Of a stretch of 25,000 nucleotides of DNA, positions 11,136 through 20,639 are shown one piece after another; positions within the stretch are counted from its first letter, which is position 1; the number at the start of each line of letters is the position of its first letter. The notes under the pieces are model-generated. The model was given only the letters and a program-made list of their open reading frames with translations, ran no database searches and was not told where the DNA came from. The stretch is from assembly GCA_012295275.1 (NCBI GenBank), contig CM022679.1:10389669-10414668 (forward strand), written 5' to 3'. Position numbers and translations under genes: made by a program. Source of the stretch: Chrysomallon squamiferum (taxonomy: Eukaryota > Mollusca > Gastropoda > Neomphalida > Peltospiridae).

Positions 11136-11414
11136 AATAATAAAATAAAAAAATAATATCTGTTATGAACAAAATAATTACACGTTCGGTTTTACAAAAG
11201 TTGTTTTTATAACATACAAAATAAACACCTTTCGAGTCTGTCAGCCAATGAATAGTAAATTAAACGTATTCATTTCATTTGTTCTAGCATGCCATGGTGC
11301 TCCAACGACAAACAGAGCGTGAATCATTACAGGACAATTTTTAATTTTTCTTTTTTTGTATTTTAAATTATTATTTAATATAAACTCTCGAGTCTTATTA
11401 TACCTGTTTGCGAG

Positions 11415-11531
11415 AAATTTCCGTGACACTGACGGCATTAGCAATAATGCAATTAAATTTATGCAGAGAGCAGAACACGTTTTCAATACAGCAGTAAATA
11501 ATTCACTGATATTGAATAATGCTTCAGTTGG
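11415..11531 (+). CDS. Exon of an IgGFc-binding-protein-like gene (candidate)
   Basis: The frame reads NFRDTDGISNNAIKFMQRAE, then HVFNTAVNNSLILNNASV. About 74% of codons begin with a purine and nearly half are RNY. A T-rich acceptor ending TTTGCGAG (11414) precedes it, and GTGATC starts the proposed intron at 11532. The exon is 117 nt, phase 2 at both ends. Joined to 12380 the boundary codon becomes GGT (Gly), whereas the unspliced frame stops at once at TGA 11533-11535. NNS and NNAS are potential N-glycosylation sites, consistent with an extracellular protein. The same frame stays open upstream to about 11320, so the start could be earlier. The donor is not a strong match, and family assignment rests on the downstream exons. 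Confidence 0.4.
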
Positions 11532-11677
11532 GTGATCAGCGTATCTAATTTAGTATCGGAGCAGGGTACGCTCAGATCGCTGTACTGTATTGATTTTAAT
11601 TATATGTATAATGTGCATTGGTCGGAACTTATTATGAACACATAGACTGACATCCAATGTGTTTGTTTATAAATGTA

Positions 11678-11678
<1 letters not shown>

Positions 11679-11712
<34 letters not shown>
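11679..11712. repeat. 34-bp A run
   Basis: An uninterrupted A run inside the proposed intron 11532-12379. No upstream SINE-like or processed-gene structure was recognised, so it is not called a retroposon tail. Confidence 0.9.
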
Positions 11713-11714
<2 letters not shown>

Positions 11715-11754
11715 ATATACAAAGAAAAACAACAATCGCACATACACAGATAGA

Positions 11755-12130
11755 TACAGGCATGTATATATGCATATATTCATAAAGGCATATATAATTA
11801 CATACATACATACATACATATACACACACATACATACATAAATATGTACATATATACATCCATCCATCCATCCATATATAAACACATAAATACATATATA
11901 AAACATAGAAACAGCACTCACACTCACATACACACTCACACACACACACACACACACAGACACACACACATATATATATACACACATATACATACATAAA
12001 ACATAGCTACATATACACTCTTAAGCACACATATATACATTCACTTTCATACAAAGATGCTTAGAAACATACCAACATAAATATATACAAGCACATATAC
12101 ACCACTTACACAAACACACATACTTACATG
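11755..12130. repeat. CATA/CA-rich tract in a proposed intron
   Basis: CATA and CCAT units (11797-11875), (CA)n about 11935-11969 and a short (TA)n. Confidence 0.9.
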
Positions 12131-12379
12131 GTTATATACATATGTTGGTGGTACATTTATTCGTGTTTTTAGGTGTATACTTTCGAGAAAACTTACACTT
12201 TCTACATCTAACGTCTGTTTTTCAAATCACAACCTTTGCTTTCCCATTCTCTCTCTCTCTCTCTTTTTCTTTCTTTTTTTTTCTTTTTCGTCTTTTTGTT
12301 TTCTGTATCACGGCAGTAAATAACAAATAAAAATAATCTTCGACTGTCTCCGTTTATTACCGACAGAAAAGACAGACAG

Positions 12380-12478
12380 TGAAAACAAAATCTCAATCTT
12401 TCTTCGAGCCACGCTTCATTTGATGCGGAGCAAGAACGTAACTGGAGCCGGTGTTATCAGCAGCGATGTTAATCTTCA
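12380..12478 (+). CDS. Exon of an IgGFc-binding-protein-like gene (candidate)
   Basis: The 99-nt exon is phase 2 at both ends. It reads ENKISIFLRATLHLM and then RSKNVTGAGVISSDVNL, with 72% purine-first codons. The donor GTAAGTTGA at 12479 is close to perfect. The acceptor (ACAGACAG ending 12379) has its pyrimidine tract about 20 bases upstream. In IgGFc-binding N-terminal domains a segment of this kind (a short strand, then a glycine-rich 'kGv.i.SS' turn) precedes the 'LPvdvLG.eY' segment, which is what the next exon supplies. That comparison is from memory. A competing minus-strand open frame covers the same bases and is discussed among the rejected items. Confidence 0.42.
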
Positions 12479-12710
12479 GTAAGTTGATTTCAAAGCAATT
12501 ATGAAATTGCCTCGAGTTGTCGTCGCTAATACGTTTATTGGCGAAAGGTGTCGGAAAGCAACGATGGCCGCTTGTGAACTCGGGATATTCCGTGATATTC
12601 ATTTTGAAGATTCGTGGCGTAGGTGTGAGTATCTGGAGATTACGTTTCCGCTAACCTGATTGTGGGGGGAAATACAGTGACACCAGCTAAGGTGTCTGGG
12701 AGTTCGCGAG

Positions 12711-12915
12711 ATACGTTGTGTTTCTACCGACTGATGTCTTGGGACAGAATTATCTTGTGAAGTTAGATGCCGTGCCCATGACAAGCTTCTTTGAAAATGT
12801 CTCCGATGGCAGCAGAATAAAAAGATTTAAAAAAAAAAAAACGTACCACATGCCCAGTCATAAACGTCCCCATATCAAAGTCAGTATTCAATTAAAATCA
12901 GCACAACGTCCTTGA
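12711..12915 (+). CDS. IgGFc-binding-protein-like exon (candidate; 3' limit uncertain)
   Basis: The frame reads YVVFLPTDVLGQNYLVKLD, then AVPMTSFFENVSDGSRI. The FLPTDVLGQNYLV stretch matches the conserved 'aLPvdvLGteYyv' pattern of the IgGFc-binding-protein N-terminal domain, found in secreted adhesion and mucin-like proteins and common in molluscs. The start at 12711 is chosen because it follows GCGAG and completes CAA (Gln) with the two bases left by the 12380-12478 exon. The frame is open back to 12691 (after TAA 12688-12690), so another acceptor could be used. A 13-base A run at 12829-12841 encodes a lysine run, after which coding is doubtful. TGA at 12913-12915 closes the frame. The family segment usually has about ten more residues before this motif, so a small exon may be missing. 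Confidence 0.42.
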
Positions 12916-13037
12916 CGAAAATATATTTTCAATTTGTTACGTTGCACTAGCAATTTAACAGCACTGTGAAATGAAAACTACGAGAAAAGCACAAATAATG
13001 ATGATCCCCATTTTACTTATTACTACTGATACGAGAT

Positions 13038-13113
13038 GAGGTTTTGACTCGTTGAGCAGGAGACGTTTTGACCAGAATAGCGGGGACGTTTTGACTGAGA
13101 GACGTTTTGACTG
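13038..13113. repeat. Short tandem repeat of GAGACGTTTTGACT type
   Basis: GTTTTGAC occurs at 13041, 13065, 13088 and 13104, three of the four preceded by GAC. Spacing is 24, 23 and 16 bp. Confidence 0.75.
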
Positions 13114-13289
13114 GTTCCCGATAAAAATACGCACAACAATATTTAACAAAATGTAAATCAAGGCAGGGAAACAGTATGTTTTACATATTGTGATGAAAAT
13201 CTGAAGTGCTTAGAACCAACTCAACCCGTAGAAAATAGTTTTTGAGATAATATTGAACTTATTAACGTATTTACATACACACAACCATG

Positions 13290-13366
13290 CATACATGCAT
13301 GCATACATACATACATACATACATACATACATACATACATACATACATACATACATACATACATAC
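13290..13366. repeat. (ATAC)n microsatellite
   Basis: Perfect CATA units over about 66 bp (13301-13366) with a less regular GCAT-containing left end. Confidence 0.97.
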
Positions 13367-13421
13367 AACAAAAACAAAGAGAGAAAACCCAATGACAAAC
13401 AAACATAGGCTATTCTTTTAG

Positions 13422-13482
13422 GGTTGTGATCATTCATGGAGCATTGGTTAGATTTGGAAATACCCAAAGGACCACCGCCCAC
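13422..13482 (+). CDS. Weak exon candidate
   Basis: GGCTATTCTTTTAG ends at 13421 and GTATAA starts at 13483. The enclosed frame reads VVIIHGALVRFGNTQRTTAH with one partial base at the start, so it too would follow a phase-2 intron. Whether it belongs to the preceding IgGFc-like model is unknown. Confidence 0.18.
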
Positions 13483-14700
13483 GTATAATTTGTTGTTAAC
13501 ACGACATTTGTGTTTTCATCTCTTCTTAGTAATATCGATTATTAATTGTTAAAACGTTACAAATATTGATTTCAGTCATTTTAGAAAATTAAATTTTATT
13601 TCAGATGCAACAATTCGTTTACACAGAATGAACAGTTTTTTTCTGAGAATATTCTGTTGCGATTAGATGTTGGACGGTTAGACTGACATTATTAGTGTGA
13701 TTTTTTTTTGTTTTGTTCGAGGTGACAGCAGTAACCTATAAAATAATCATCAGAATCAATAAACTGCAATAGATATAAACAACAATAAAATATAAACAAA
13801 AAGGAGACAAATATGTGAACAGCTGAATAATAATAAAATAAAATAAAATGAATAAATATTTAGATAGAAAGATAGATAGATAGACACACAGACAGACAGA
13901 AAACAGAAGAAAAACAAAGCAGAAATAGAAAAATAACAGAAAAAAGAAAAGAAAATACCAGACAAATAGAAACAGCGAAACTGTAAATTGCTGAAACGAA
14001 ACTAAATTTAATTAATAACAACAACAAAAAAAAAAAAAAAAAAAAAAAAAAAAGAAGAAAGTCTCAAAACCCAAAAAAACACGAAAATATTGTTGTTTTT
14101 ACACAATTTTAGGTCTATTCAAATCATCCAGGAGCTGAATTAAACACTGAATTCATTTTCAACATTATTTACCAAAACTAATTATTATTCCAATACTCGC
14201 TGTTTAATTCAAAAGACCGATACATTAATTACATAACCACACGCCTCGGCAGATTATGGAAGTGAATCGGATCACATATTCCGAAAACTCTAAACTTAAC
14301 ACCTTAGCTAATCTTGCTAACCAATACTGAACCACCTGTGACAAAACAGCTATTTTTCTCAAGGTTTCTCGGACAAAAGCGTTTACCTATGTACGTAATC
14401 GGTGAAAGAGAAAAATTCAAAAAATGGCCTTCGGTAATTTTTCTGGCTTGAACTTGAGGTCAACCGTGTATTAATATCGTTAGATAATTATAGTTATTTA
14501 GCTGTTTGTTGTAATGGCACGAAAATTAATCCATACTAATAAGAATGGCCAAACCTTCGATCATCATCATCGCACTCTGACAACGTCCGATGACGTACTC
14601 AGTCTTCATCATCGTTAAATAAGTGAACCTTAGCAACAACCTGCCGTTGTAACGAAAAACCGGTAATTGTGGCAACGACTGAGAGAGTAATCAATGGTTT
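13483..14700. other. AT-rich spacer
   Basis: GATA/GACA short units occur at 13860-13900 and an A run at about 14026-14053. A 38-codon frame at 14502-14618 follows a weak acceptor and is not accepted. Nothing else is recognised. Confidence 0.5.
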
Positions 14701-14702
14701 AG

Positions 14703-15230
14703 ATCGGAATAATGTAACAAGTCTGGCAAGGATAGTCTAGGAATGTTGCTAGAAAAAAAAAAGAAAAAAAAAAAAAAGAGGGTTTTAATGCAAAAATATG
14801 CAAATCTATCAAATTAGGAACATTTATAAGGTTTGTCTACGAGTAAGTGACAGCCAAGGAATGTTCCTAGAAAAGTCTTCTGAAATAAACATGTGGGTTG
14901 ATGTCATTGTTAATACCTAATAAATCTGACACAGTCTCTAACAAGGGACAAAGGTCTTCGTGTGCAAAAACAAGGAATAGTACTAGAAAAGGGCCTTTTA
15001 ATGTAACCATGTTCGGTTTTGGTTCAGAAACAAATCAATTGTAGTTAAAATCGGAATATCGAGCAACTCTAGCAGGACAGACTAAACAATGCCTCGAGGT
15101 GCTAAGGAAAAGATCGGAATGTCTGTTAATCACTATCTTGGAAATTAATTATATTTCTGGTTAAAACTGGAATGTCTGTTTCGAAAGGTTGTTAGGAAAG
15201 GACTTTAAGATGAAGATCGGAAAACCTGTT
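14703..15230. repeat. Very old tandem repeat, period about 117 bp
   Basis: GGAATGTTGCTAGAAAA (14740), GGAATGTTCCTAGAAAA (14858) and GGAATAGTACTAGAAAA (14974) are 118 and 116 bp apart. A weaker copy sits near 15088. Between them, 'atcggaat' and 'gtct..caa' phrases recur. Less certain echoes continue to about 15790. Confidence 0.6.
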
Positions 15231-16480
15231 AAAGACTCAAAATAATATAAATGGATACGGGTGATTTCTTTTGTCAAGATCAGTACGTCTAACAAAGTAC
15301 TGGCTACCATGATAGGACAGACACGAAACAATTTACGACACAAACAGCTCGGTATTATAAGGACGAGTCACCATCGCAGCAACTGTCTAAACAAAAAAGA
15401 CAAAACAAGAAACAATAATAAAGATAGAGAGATCCCTATTTACCAGGCATACTTCCGAAGTATGGACTAATTTGAACTATGACTCGAAGTTTTATCTAAA
15501 ATAAGGTCGGAGCTGTTTGACATATGTTACTACTGGGCAGGGAAAGGGTAGTTACGAGAATAGAACTGACAGATAAGTTAAAAAACCTCTGTGTCCGTCA
15601 GCAATGAAATGACAGTGTTGCATCATGTCTAGGGATATTTTCAACGCAAAGGATGATCCTGCCTAGTTCTGATATAGATTGTTTGGGGATTAGGTTAGGA
15701 ACTGTTTCTACAGTAAAGACAGAAAATGACTTAGAATATGAATAGAAATTGTCTCTACGATAAATAAGCTGGTAGATATGAACTAGTCACAGGGTGTCTA
15801 ATATCAACATCTGTGGTTCGCTTGTAAAACTCTTTCTTTTTAATCTGTTACTATTACTCAAAACTTTAGTTTGCAATACCTACACTTCAAAAAATATATC
15901 CGAAAAAAAACGATCTTATCTGGAAAAAGGACACAGCTGGGGAGAAATATCTAAAACAAAATTTAAGACAAGAAAAACGAAAGACAGAAACAGTTTGAAA
16001 AAAAAAAAAAAAAACAAGATAAAAGAACAAACAGAGAAAACAGACAAGCAAACCCTTACTAAATCTGGCTGAAAAGATTAAATTAAAACGGTTTTTTTTT
16101 TTTGGCTAATTATAAACACAGAACAAACCATAAGGATCGTGCTCTTGTCGATTGGAAATTTCGTCATGATGAGAGAAAGGTCAGAACTAACCATGAGAGA
16201 AGTACAGGCTGCTGGATAGCAGGGATATCAGGAATGGAGGAGTATTCTTGAGTTTTTATCAGAACTGTGCGTTCTTTATCCAGCTAACATTTCACAGGTA
16301 GCAGATACAAAGGGCGGGAGGAATTTAAGCGAAATGTTGCGATTGATTTCCGTAGTGCAGATGTGTCGTGCTGGAGAAAGCAAAAGGCGTGTGTAGGTTC
16401 ACAGTTAACACGATAAAGCGGATATTTGTATACAGAGCAAAAGTTAAAGAAATAATAAAAATATATGATGAAGAAAAGTA
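15231..16480. other. Spacer, partly echoing the 117-bp repeat
   Basis: Phrases such as 'ggtcgga' and 'ctagg' recur loosely. A runs lie at 15997-16013. GGGCGGGA at 16313-16320 is a lone GC-box-like match. No gene is supported. Confidence 0.4.
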
Positions 16481-16499
16481 ATAAAGTAAAATGAAATGA

Positions 16500-16517
16500 A
16501 ATAAAAAAAAAAAAATA

Positions 16518-16565
<48 letters not shown>

Positions 16566-16608
16566 GAAATAAAAATAAAAATAAAAATAAAAATAAAAAA
16601 AAAATAAA

Positions 16609-16640
<32 letters not shown>

Positions 16641-16695
16641 AAAAAAAAATAAAAAAAAATAAAAATAAAAATAAAATAAAAAATAAAATAAATTA
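16500..16695. repeat. A run and (AAAAAT)n tract
   Basis: Long A runs to 16562 pass into AAAAAT hexamers to about 16690. Confidence 0.96.
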
Positions 16696-17129
16696 AAATA
16701 ATCTTTACAACTGTTACTCCAAGATGCTTCACGAACCCAAGTTTTTATTCACTCTCTCTACTCAGGTAACATATAACTTCTCTCTGTTTTGGGGTTTTTT
16801 TTTTTTTCTTTTTTCCTTTTCTTTTTTTTTTTTTTTTTTTTAATTTAATGCTTTACTTACAAACATCATGTATCTGAATGCATGGAATAGTTTTGACTTA
16901 CGTTTTCTTTTTCAATTAACCAGGCGTAGTATGTCTTCTCGTATCAAACTCTTTATCTGTTTGTCACGCATTCTTTCGCTTTCTGCTCGAAAACTGAAAT
17001 CATTCGTTCATGTTGAAATCTAACTATTTTTTTAATTTTTTATTTTTTAGTTATTTCACTCAGAGTTTTTTTTTATCATATTGAATTAGGTTACAAAATA
17101 ATACTTAAAGAGCTTCAGGTGTGTTTAAC

Positions 17130-17132
<3 letters not shown>

Positions 17133-17220
<88 letters not shown>
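17133..17220. repeat. (TC)44 microsatellite
   Basis: An uninterrupted CT tract of 88 bp. The 74-codon frame over it is a Leu/Ser repeat artefact. Confidence 0.97.
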
Positions 17221-17225
<5 letters not shown>

Positions 17226-17339
17226 GAACATATTGTCTATCTCTCTGTGGGTATTTACGTTGTACTATTGTATATGATAATTATTCATAAATATCTACTT
17301 ACCTATCTTTTTACCTGTCTACTAGCTTTATCTTATTAT

Positions 17340-17615
17340 CTCTGACTAACTGTATTTATAATCCATTTGTGTATTTTATGTATATTTTGTGTATAATTCG
17401 ATGTATTTGTGTTTGTGAGTGTACGTGGATTTGACGAGTATTAGTATGTGTATTTGTAAGTGTATCTGTTGTTTGTATTTATGGATGAGTGTTTGTATGT
17501 CTCTGTACAAGTGTAAGTGTGTATGCTATTCGTATATTTGTTTGTTTCTGTGGGTTTGTGTGTGTTGTGTGTGTGTGGGTTTGCGTATGTGTGTGTGTAT
17601 CTGAGTGAGGGGGTT
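17340..17615. repeat. Degenerate GTGTATTTGTAAGTG-rich tract
   Basis: Imperfect TG-rich units similar in type to 1990-2350. Confidence 0.8.
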
Positions 17616-18014
17616 TGTACCTCGATCTCTCTGAGTTACATCTACTGGCAGCGGGGTATATTGTACACTCGTTTTAAAACGCGTTCATTAAATTCCACAA
17701 TGAAATTAAACAAAATATTCTTGTAATACTAATATATGAGAACCATAAATGAGAAAATGTGATATATATTTCCGCTGGGAAAAATAAAACAAAAAATAAA
17801 ACAAAAAACCAAAACAAATCTTCGTGTTTTATTGGTGAACAGGGAAGGTATTAATCATATTTCTGCACTGAATGCTTTTTTGGAAACTTTGCAAGGAATT
17901 CTACGTTATCGACAAGGTTTTGTTTTGTCTGTGGCATTCCCAGTTCCTGCATGTCGGAATGTTTTAACTCGTTTTTGCGTAACGTGCATGCAGTAAAAAG
18001 CACGTTCGACGTAG

Positions 18015-18022
18015 TGACGTCA
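18015..18022. promoter_or_regulatory. Perfect cAMP response element TGACGTCA
   Basis: The full 8-bp palindrome recognised by CREB/ATF bZIP proteins, 148 bp before the first heat-shock-element repeat. It lies in unique, GC-richer sequence. Function is inferred. Confidence 0.4.
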
Positions 18023-18169
18023 TCGGATCCAGTGAGACGTGAGAAATGTCTGAGGTGTGTTTCTCTCTGACAAATATCCGGGTGTTTTTTTTTCTCGATA
18101 AATGGTCAGCAACGTGCCCAGACTCATTCTTTCTGAAAAGGATTCTTCGAAAATGTCATTGTTTAAAAC

Positions 18170-18373
18170 TTCTAGAATCGTCCACTTTTTGAAAACTTCT
18201 AGAATCGTCCACTTCTTGAAAACTTCTAGAATCTTCCAATTTTTTTTTTTAATTCTAGAAGCTTCCAATTCTAAAAAAATTCTAGAATCTTCCATTATTT
18301 TTAAAACTTCTAGAATCTTCTATTTTTTAAAACTTGTAGAATCTTCCACTTTGTTAAAACTTCTAGAATGTTC
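18170..18373. repeat. 27-bp minisatellite of heat-shock elements
   Basis: Eight units start at 18170, 18197, 18224, 18253, 18280, 18308, 18334 and 18361 (spacing 26-29). Each centres on TTCTAGAATCTTCC or a near variant. The heat-shock element bound by HSF is nTTCnnGAAnnTTCn. Units 3, 4, 5, 6 and 8 match all three pentamers. Units 1 and 2 have one change in the third pentamer (GTC) and unit 7 one in the first (TTG). Between cores lie AT-rich linkers such as TTTTTGAAAAC. Frames on both strands are repeat artefacts. Confidence 0.9.
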
Positions 18374-18537
18374 CATAGATAAAAAAAGAAGAAAAAACCA
18401 TACCAAAAAACCCCCCAAAAACCAACAATAATAAATAAATAAATATAAGAAAGAATGAATGAATGAATGAGTAAATAAATCAATAAAACTCACCAAAATT
18501 AAAATAGGAACGCAAGAAATATAACAAAACTAAAAAA

Positions 18538-18560
18538 ACAACAACAACAACAACAACAGC

Positions 18561-18593
<33 letters not shown>

Positions 18594-18603
18594 AATAATA
18601 AAA
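18538..18603. repeat. (AAC)n/(AAT)n microsatellite
   Basis: AAC units with one CAG interruption, then AAT. Confidence 0.95.
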
Positions 18604-18719
18604 AAAATAATACAAATAAAGGTACTAAAAGGAAAACAGGAAACCTCACAGCAATCTGGTAACATATCTGTGTGTGAGACCTGACAGGCTCTGATTTATA
18701 TATCAACACCATTTTCATA

Positions 18720-19256
18720 CACACACATCCACTCGCTCATTTCATTAGCCCAGCCAATTAGTCGCACTCAAGACAAATTCAACATTCATCCAACTCCGTT
18801 ATCTCGAAACACAATTAGCGTGGCATTGCTCCCCAAACCCATTACGGGAGTCGATTACTGCATCGCGCTTTGTCGTCACCTAACGCTTGTTGGTGTTGTC
18901 GCAAGATTAACCACGCTGCTGGCGTCGCCTTTAGATTAACCGCGCGGCTGATGTCGCCGGGCTTCGACGACTTTCCGAAGCGGCCCCCGATCCGAGAAAG
19001 GATTAGCAGAACCGACGTCGTGTACGTCATCCGTCACTGGAAACGGCCCGGTTTGAATGTCAAACAGAAAACAGAGAAGATTTATATCCGCTCGGGCTGT
19101 TTCGTTCGGAGGTTAGTGAAATCCCGTTTATGAATCTCGTCACGTAAACGGCCGAAGATTTACTCCGAGAGGAAGCTTATTGCTCGCCAGACTGGTATCC
19201 CTTCGCATGCTGATAAACGAGCGGTTATAAAGCAGGCACCACGCGGCGGACCAGTC
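18720..19256 (+). promoter_or_regulatory. CpG-rich unique island upstream of a core promoter candidate
   Basis: From about 18840 the sequence is markedly richer in G, C and CpG than its surroundings. The left part has homeodomain-type AATTAG/CATTAG sites (18744-18825). A 26-bp imperfect direct duplication lies at 18904-18958. The open frame 18870-19133 lacks an ATG and family resemblance and is treated as a by-product of base composition. Confidence 0.4.
18904..18958. repeat. 26-bp imperfect direct repeat with GATTAACC
   Basis: Copies at 18904-18929 and 18933-18958 share AGATTAACC, GCTG and GTCGCC with five differences. Each carries a GTTAATC half-site on the reverse strand. Confidence 0.85.
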
Positions 19257-19260
19257 AATT
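19226..19260 (+). promoter_or_regulatory. TATA box plus initiator
   Basis: TATAAAG at 19226-19232 is followed by TCAATT at 19255-19260. With the A at 19257 as +1, the TATA box begins at -31, the canonical distance. Both sit at the downstream edge of the CpG-rich island. Confidence 0.4.
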
Positions 19261-19365
19261 TTCGAATTTTCCGAAGTAATCCCGTTTACGTCGTTCGCCG
19301 CTGAGATTTCGGGTTATTTTCGGTTCATTCATCAGAGCAGTGCTGCTAGATTTGTGTCGCGTTTG
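19257..19365 (+). other. Candidate AUG-free first exon (5' UTR)
   Basis: No ATG occurs between the proposed start site and a TTG|GTAAAC donor at 19366. A non-coding first exon would fit a gene whose coding exons lie further right, beyond what can be recognised here. Confidence 0.25.
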
Positions 19366-19369
19366 GTAA

Positions 19370-20380
19370 ACAGTGGTACCGCGGTTCGAGCACCGTAAAT
19401 TTCTTTTCTTTATTTGCAATCCGTCGTTTGCAGGGAATTAATTACATGTAGCAGTAAAAAAAAAAAAAAGAAATATCCTCGCCAGTTTGTTTCCAGCGAG
19501 TCGTTGATTTGTTTCATTAAAAAGTAGAGCAAATGTATTTTAGTCTAAATGACTCAATTTTTGAATTACTGAATTATCGGAGTTAAATGAAAGAAATGGG
19601 GCAATCAGTATAAAAAAGAGAAAGACATGTCCAATATAGGCAGTGAATGGTTTAAGACAAGATGGGTTGAAGATCTTTTGAAAATCGTCTGAATGTGATA
19701 ATCGGAGCCAGCTGAACGAAAAAGAGAACAAATTATATTCTGGGACAAGAACCAGAAGATCAAAACAGTATTCTAGATAAATAATGATGACGATGTTAAT
19801 GATAAATAAATAAAAAGTAGTAAAAGAAAATGTCGAAGAAGAATAACACTACAGCAAAAAAAAACCCAATAACAATAATGATAATGATGTCAAATGATAA
19901 TGATGATGATAATAACAATAATAATAATGACGGTACAAGAACAAAATCAATAAATTCAGTAATGACAACAACCAAAACAGCAGCAACAATAAAACAACAA
20001 CAACAACAACAAAAACAACTGCAGCAGCAGCAGCAAGAAGAAGAAGAAGAAGATAAAGATTTTGTGTTAACTAAAACAACTTGAAGTAATCTAGCTATTC
20101 ACGTGCTGAACATAACGTACTGAATGAGAATTCAGTGTACGCAAATAGTTCTCTAAGTCAGACTTTACAAAGAATGATGCATCTTTTCCACAAGTGATCT
20201 CAAATTGCTTGAAAGCTTTCAGAGAACATTAATTTTAGTGTTAAAACCATGATCAATCATGTTTTATTGCATAAAGCTTTATGGCAAACCAGAGTAAAAA
20301 AAAAAAATTAAAGAAACAAAGTACACTTTTTATGCCACTATCTCGAATTTTATGATTTGAAAAGAATGATGCTAATAGAA
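19370..20380. other. AT-rich spacer with trinucleotide patch
   Basis: AAT/GAT/CAA/CAG/GAA triplets occupy 19855-20055, where an 84-codon ATG frame encodes Asn, Asp, Gln and Glu runs. It is regarded as repeat-derived. Remainder unremarkable. Confidence 0.5.
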
Positions 20381-20404
20381 TTAGCCTAGGTGGGAGAAGA
20401 GAGG

Positions 20405-20470
20405 GTTTTTAAACGCACACACACTCAGATACATACACACATACACTCAGACATACACACACAGATATAC
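20405..20470. repeat. CA-rich imperfect repeat
   Basis: ACACAC and ACTCAGACATAC units; a short AAAAAG run follows at 20580-20608. Confidence 0.8.
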
Positions 20471-20639
20471 GATACGCTTAGAAATGACGGAACTGTTCCG
20501 TTCCAGCCAATATTTAACTGGTTAGAAAAGGAAAAGTTTAATTTGGTGATTAGAAAACATTCTGGAAGATACCAACGGAAAAAAAGAAAAAGAAAAAGAA
20601 AAAGAAAAATGATAATAACATATCGCTTTTGAAACTGTT

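Noticed and set aside
11288-11344. 18-codon stretch after TTTGTTCTAG acceptor
   Set aside because: All three frames are plausible over this short length and no donor is convincing.
12393-12650. Minus-strand 85-codon frame with AATAAA at 12353-12358 after its stop
   Set aside because: It looked like a terminal exon. However it shares codon register with one plus-strand frame (RNY symmetry), and the plus-strand exons at 12380 and 12711 give phase-consistent splicing and a family motif. Kept only as the main alternative.
12501-12659. Plus-strand ATG frame of 52 codons
   Set aside because: It lies in the proposed 12479-12710 intron, is the complement of the minus-strand frame, and has no family resemblance.
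14502-14618. 38-codon plus-strand frame after TTATTTAG
   Set aside because: Weak acceptor, no family resemblance, no poly(A) signal.
16325-16732. 135-codon minus-strand Phe/Ile-rich frame
   Set aside because: Derived from A runs and (AAAAAT)n on the plus strand, not a membrane protein.
18020-18431. Opposite-strand frames of 91 and 109 codons
   Set aside because: They are translations of the 27-bp heat-shock-element minisatellite, with period-like peptide repeats on both strands.
18870-19133. 87-codon plus-strand frame in the CpG-rich island
   Set aside because: No ATG start, no splice limits, no recognisable domain; low stop frequency is explained by high GC.
19375-19392. GGTTCGAGCACC resembling a tRNA B box
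   Set aside because: No A box at the right distance and no cloverleaf could be drawn.
19830-20084. ATG frame of 84 codons with Asn/Asp/Gln/Glu runs
   Set aside because: Almost wholly triplet repeats; open frame is expected from AAT/GAT/CAA/GAA units.
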